A stretch of 24,082 nt of DNA, from NCBI GenBank assembly GCA_001414345.1, contig LLCB01000542.1:1-24082 (forward strand), written 5' to 3'. The DNA comes from Hymenoscyphus infarciens. Taxonomy: Eukaryota > Ascomycota > Leotiomycetes > Helotiales > Helotiaceae. Made by a program: the position numbers and the translations under genes. Below the pieces are notes generated by a model that saw only the letters and a program-made list of their open reading frames with translations, was not told the origin of the DNA and did not search any database. Numbering within the stretch: the stretch's first letter is position 1; the number at the start of each line of letters is the position of its first letter. This document shows, in pieces, positions 21,405 to 24,082 of the stretch.

Positions 21405-21650
21405 AATATTAATAGAAAAGAGAAGAGGGATTAGCTCTACTAATTCTAAAGTAAGGTAGAATAGTTCTTAAGTTAATAAGTTACCTTTAAAAGACTTAAC
21501 GTAGCTAATAGAAGAACACTAGACCTTACTACTTAATATAAATAGATTAGGCTTTATAGAGAAGGAAGGTAAATTTAATAGATTTAATATAAGTAAATAT
21601 ATATATTATTATTAAGATATTAGTAAAAGCCTTTCTAGGTAAAAAGAGAG

Positions 21651-21663
21651 AGTTTAGTTTTAG
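21651..21663 (-). other. Self-complementary primer-binding site of chromovirus D
   Basis: On the minus strand the bases just inside the 5' LTR read CTAAAACTAAACT. Its last 11 bases are the exact reverse complement of AGTTTAGTTTT inside the LTR (21735-21725), about 40 bases downstream of a TATATATA box. Tf1 and sushi-type elements prime from the 5' end of their own RNA through an 11-base pairing of this kind. No match to a tRNA 3' end was apparent. Confidence 0.65.
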
Positions 21664-21854
21664 TATAATAGCTTTCTACAAATATATAAAGAGAGTACTT
21701 ATAGAATAGTACCTAGTATTAAGGAAAACTAAACTAAAGAGAAAAGCGAAAAGTATAAGCACTCTAGCTTTATTTATATATATTAAGCAAAGCCTCGACA
21801 AAGCCTCGGGCTAACCTAGTCACGTAAGTAACGTATATAACTAGAACTGTTATA
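21664..21854 (-). repeat. 5' LTR of chromovirus D (191 bp)
   Basis: The minus-strand promoter side. It has a TATATATAAA box at about 21782-21773 and the AGTTTAGTTTT 11-mer at 21735-21725, the candidate RNA start. It retains more CpG and CpA than the 3' copy, for example the GCCTCGGGC segment near 21804. Confidence 0.9.
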
Positions 21855-21859
21855 ATACT
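21855..21859. repeat. Target-site duplication ATACT, right copy
   Basis: Pairs with ATACC at 16050-16054. Confidence 0.82.
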
Positions 21860-22560
21860 TATAAATATATAGTAATATAGCTAAAAAGAAGAAGAAGAGA
21901 TAGATTAATAAAGATAAAGAAGGTAATACTATACTTATAGATAGTAAGATAGAAGTAAGAAGAGGAGTAGAGAGTAAGAAGAGTAGGATTTAAGTATAAT
22001 ACTATGCTTATAGAATAGAAGAACTACTTAGAAATATAAAGAAGAAGGACTTAAGAGAGAAACTTAATATAATATATAAAAGCGTTAGCTAAAGTAGACC
22101 TAGATAAGTAAGAGCTATAAAAGGTTTATAAGAGGCTTATTAAGGTAAAGAGCTTACTACTTATCTAAGTATAAATAAGAGTAATAGAACTAAACGTCTT
22201 CCTCTTTATAAAAAGAGTACTAAACTAGGTTATATTATAGTATATTTATATAAGTAGTAGAAAGATAGTAAAACACCTAGTCCTATTTTACTAAGATATT
22301 TTATAAGAAAGAGACACGCTTATAAGAGTTTTAGAGAAGAGGATTAAGAATCTATAAAAGCTAAGAGAGGTACTAGTAGATAGGAAACTAATACTAAGAG
22401 TAACTACTTAGCTACTTAAGCTAGAGAGGCTCTAAGAGTATAAGCTAATACTAGAATTACTTAAAAAGAGAGAGAAGAGTAAGAAAAAGGCTAAAAAAAG
22501 AGAGAAATAAGAGGAGAAAGCAAAGATATACTAGAAAGTAAGACCTTAGTTCTAATAATT
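21860..22560 (+). pseudogene. LINE ORF2, carboxy-terminal zinc-motif domain
   Basis: Codons continue in phase with 16054. After an Arg/Lys-rich stretch and a Leu-rich segment comes Y-I-Y-x8-H-x4-Y at 22241-22291. This is the C-x-C-x8-H-x4-C motif that closes ORF2 in many fungal LINEs, with the three Cys turned to Tyr and the His kept (KHLVLF). It is followed by a Lys/Glu-rich tail. The natural stop cannot be told from RIP stops, so 22560 is approximate. The domain is thought to aid binding of the element's RNA or target DNA. Confidence 0.78.
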
Positions 22561-22794
22561 CTAAAGATAAATATACCTCTTATACTACTAATATATACCT
22601 TAGTAGGTTAAATATACTAACCTACTATACCCCTCTACTATATTACTAAGTTAGAGAAATAAGCTTTAAATAGATAGTAGTAAGAACTAAAGAAAAGGAG
22701 AATCGTACTTATAAGGAAGTTTAAGAGGTAAAGAAGAATAAGCTAAAAGACTATATAAACTAGAACAGAAGATTTACTACTTACTCTTAGAGCT

Positions 22795-22836
22795 CGGCCT
22801 ACGGCCTACGTAGTATAAGAATAATAATAATATAAT
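22795..22836 (+). repeat. LINE 3' terminus: GGCCTAC doublet and TAA-type tail
   Basis: CGGCCTACGGCCTACG at 22795-22810 is a 7-bp tandem doublet that can also form a small GGCC stem. An AAT/TAA run follows at about 22819-22836. Short trinucleotide tails and 3' stem-loops are typical of LINE 3' ends, where the reverse transcriptase starts copying. Confidence 0.65.
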
Positions 22837-23960
22837 AGATAACTTTGTTATCTAAGCTAGTATCTAATAAGCTATAATCTTCTTTTAATAGAGCGATAAT
22901 ATAAAGTATCTTTAATATCTCCTTCTTCTATATACTCTAAGTATATACTATGTTTATATTATATACCTTTCTAATATACTTATCTTACTTACCTTTAAAG
23001 TATCTAAAATTCTTATTAGTCTATTTAGTAAAGTGACGGTTCTACTCTTCTTAACTATAATCCTAAGATAAATAGTTATTCTTTCTATATATATAATATA
23101 TTCTCTTTTTCTTATATTAATCTATATTACTAAATTTATTTATACTATATTATCTGCTTTTATAGAAGTGTCTTTTAGTTATTATAGTCTTATTTATAAC
23201 TATCTCTAGATAGACTTTTATATAGAATTAGATTAAACTTTATAGAAGAGTAATAGTATTAGAAATTAAAGAGTCTTAGAGTAAAGTTAATATTATAATA
23301 GTATAATCTAGAACCTTTTTATATACTAAAATTAGCTTATTTGAAAATTAACTATTATTATAAAAGTCTATAGAGAGAGAAAATCTTAGTAAATTAAGTC
23401 TTAATAGTATATTCTTAAAAGACTTTAATATAAATACTCTAGATACTTATATTATCTCTTATAAATTAATATAATTCTACTTAGATAATTAGTCTCTTTT
23501 ATAAAGCTTATCTCTGAAATATTATTATATAAATATAGATAAAACTTTAAAGAATTAATTATTATACTTATTAAAAAACATAGTATAAAAGTAATTTAAA
23601 GTATTACCTTTTAGTATAGTAGAAAAGGTAAGAGAGTAAATTACTAGTAATACTTTACTTCTTTTATATATATTCTTAGATATTATAATTTTAATTATAA
23701 AGTTATTCTTCTTTCTATTATACTTTTAGTATTTCTTCTATACTTTCATAAGTATACCTAATCTATATAAGTAGTCTTAACTCTTTTAAGAATTTCATAA
23801 AATTAACTCTAGTTTAAAATATACTATATTTATTTATTCTAGTAGTCTTCTACTAGGATTATTCTATTACTAATCGTAATCTAAATACTTAATAGAGTTA
23901 TCAAAGTTATTAGTAATAGTATTATTATTAAATTAGTATAATATAAAGAAAGAGGTATAG
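22837..23960 (-). pseudogene. Gag fragment of another retrotransposon (C)
   Basis: The minus-strand frame reads a capsid-like region (RLNLLRFSLSIDF, then a Leu/Ile-rich part) from about 23520 to 23150, then a knuckle at 23098-23057 of the form Y-x2-Y-x4-Y-x4-Y. Its layout fits CX2CX4CX4H, the variant with a closing His, with all four ligands turned to Tyr. An Arg/Lys-rich tail (EE*NRHFTK, YFKGK) follows and is cut by the LINE end. Upstream, 23905-23805 resembles the carboxy-terminal part of the compact element's protein. No protease or polymerase part is in the window, so copia versus gypsy is open. The upstream edge is approximate. Confidence 0.6.
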
Positions 23961-24058
23961 TTATCTTTTAGTAGACCTAGAGATTAAATTAGAGGTTATA
24001 TAAGATTATTTAAATCTCTTCTTTTAGTTAATAGAATTAAAGTTATTAAAGATATTAG
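23961..24058. other. AT-rich stretch with nothing recognised
   Basis: Probably further upstream sequence of element C; no motif could be supported. Confidence 0.4.
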
Positions 24059-24082
24059 TTATTATTATTATTATTATTATTA
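24059..24082. repeat. (TTA)8 repeat at the window edge
   Basis: Uninterrupted TTA units to the last base. On the minus strand this is TAA, like the LINE tail at 22819-22836, so it could be the tail of a minus-strand LINE lying beyond the window. A plain microsatellite is equally possible. Confidence 0.6.

Larger units (their letters stand above)
16055..21854 (-). mobile_element. Ty3/gypsy chromovirus D, complete, 5,800 bp, nested in the LINE
   Basis: Two 191-bp LTRs, a 5-bp target duplication, gag with zinc knuckle, protease, reverse transcriptase, RNase H, integrase and a carboxy-terminal chromodomain lie on the minus strand in gypsy order. Each LTR restores to TGTAACAG...CTGTTACA. Insertion plus one target copy is 5,805 bp, a multiple of three. 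Self-priming complementarity next to the 5' LTR places it with Tf1/sushi-type chromoviruses. All coding parts carry RIP stops and lost catalytic residues. Confidence 0.92.
21860..22836 (+). mobile_element. Tad-like LINE, right part with 3' end
   Basis: The LINE resumes after the D target duplication in the same ORF2 frame. It continues through the carboxy-terminal domain and a 3' untranslated stretch (about 22560-22810) with no clear feature other than a GC-rich terminal motif, and ends in a TAA/AAT run. The following sequence is gag C on the other strand. Confidence 0.82.

Noticed and set aside
1..24082. Ciliate-like genetic code with TAA/TAG read as Gln
   Set aside because: Stops also replace Trp, and Cys and His become Tyr in the same proteins, including catalytic and zinc-binding residues. 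That fits mutation, not recoding.
1..24082. Mitochondrial or apicomplexan AT-rich DNA
   Set aside because: Every recognisable unit is a fungal-type retroelement, and composition bias is explained by loss of CpA/TpG. No mitochondrial gene or tRNA was seen.

Overview
The window is an AT-rich block made entirely of dead, nested retrotransposons. No host gene, tRNA, rRNA or CRISPR array is visible. CpA and its complement TpG are almost absent, while CpG, CpT and ApG survive. The damage is that expected from C-to-T change in a CpA context on both strands: Gln codons become TAA/TAG, Trp becomes TAG, and Cys and His become Tyr. This is the signature of repeat-induced point mutation (RIP), so the source is most likely a filamentous ascomycete (Pezizomycotina) and the locus an AT-rich heterochromatic compartment. 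The species cannot be named from this sequence.

Layout. (1) 1-5304, minus: a Ty1/copia element. Its 1,422-codon gag-pol frame (4310 to 45) has no frameshift and is followed to the right by the leader and 5' LTR; the 3' LTR lies off the left edge. (2) 5305-6106 plus 8244-8632, plus strand: fragments of an older Ty3/gypsy element (A). The copia element abuts its LTR, and its gag region is split by item 3. (3) 6112-8238: a compact LTR element with two 172-bp LTRs, a TCTAC target duplication and an unrecognised protein but no reverse transcriptase. (4) 8633 to about 11845, plus: a second gypsy element (B), a close relative of A and inserted into it; it breaks off at the start of reverse transcriptase. 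(5) About 11846-16054 plus 21860-22836, plus: a Tad-like LINE with two ORFs. (6) 16055-21854, minus: a complete 5.8-kb Ty3/gypsy chromovirus (D) inserted into ORF2 of the LINE, with 191-bp LTRs, a 5-bp target duplication and an apparent self-priming primer-binding site. (7) 22837 to about 23960, minus: a gag fragment (C) whose amino-terminal part resembles the protein of the compact element in item 3. (8) 24059-24082: a TTA repeat at the window edge.

Together these record at least four insertion events (copia next to A, the compact element into A, B into A, and D into the LINE) followed by heavy point mutation with very few indels. The items most worth follow-up are the compact LTR element with its own protein, that protein's link to gag C, the 11-base self-priming complementarity in D, and the three GAAnnTTC sites upstream of the copia TATA box.
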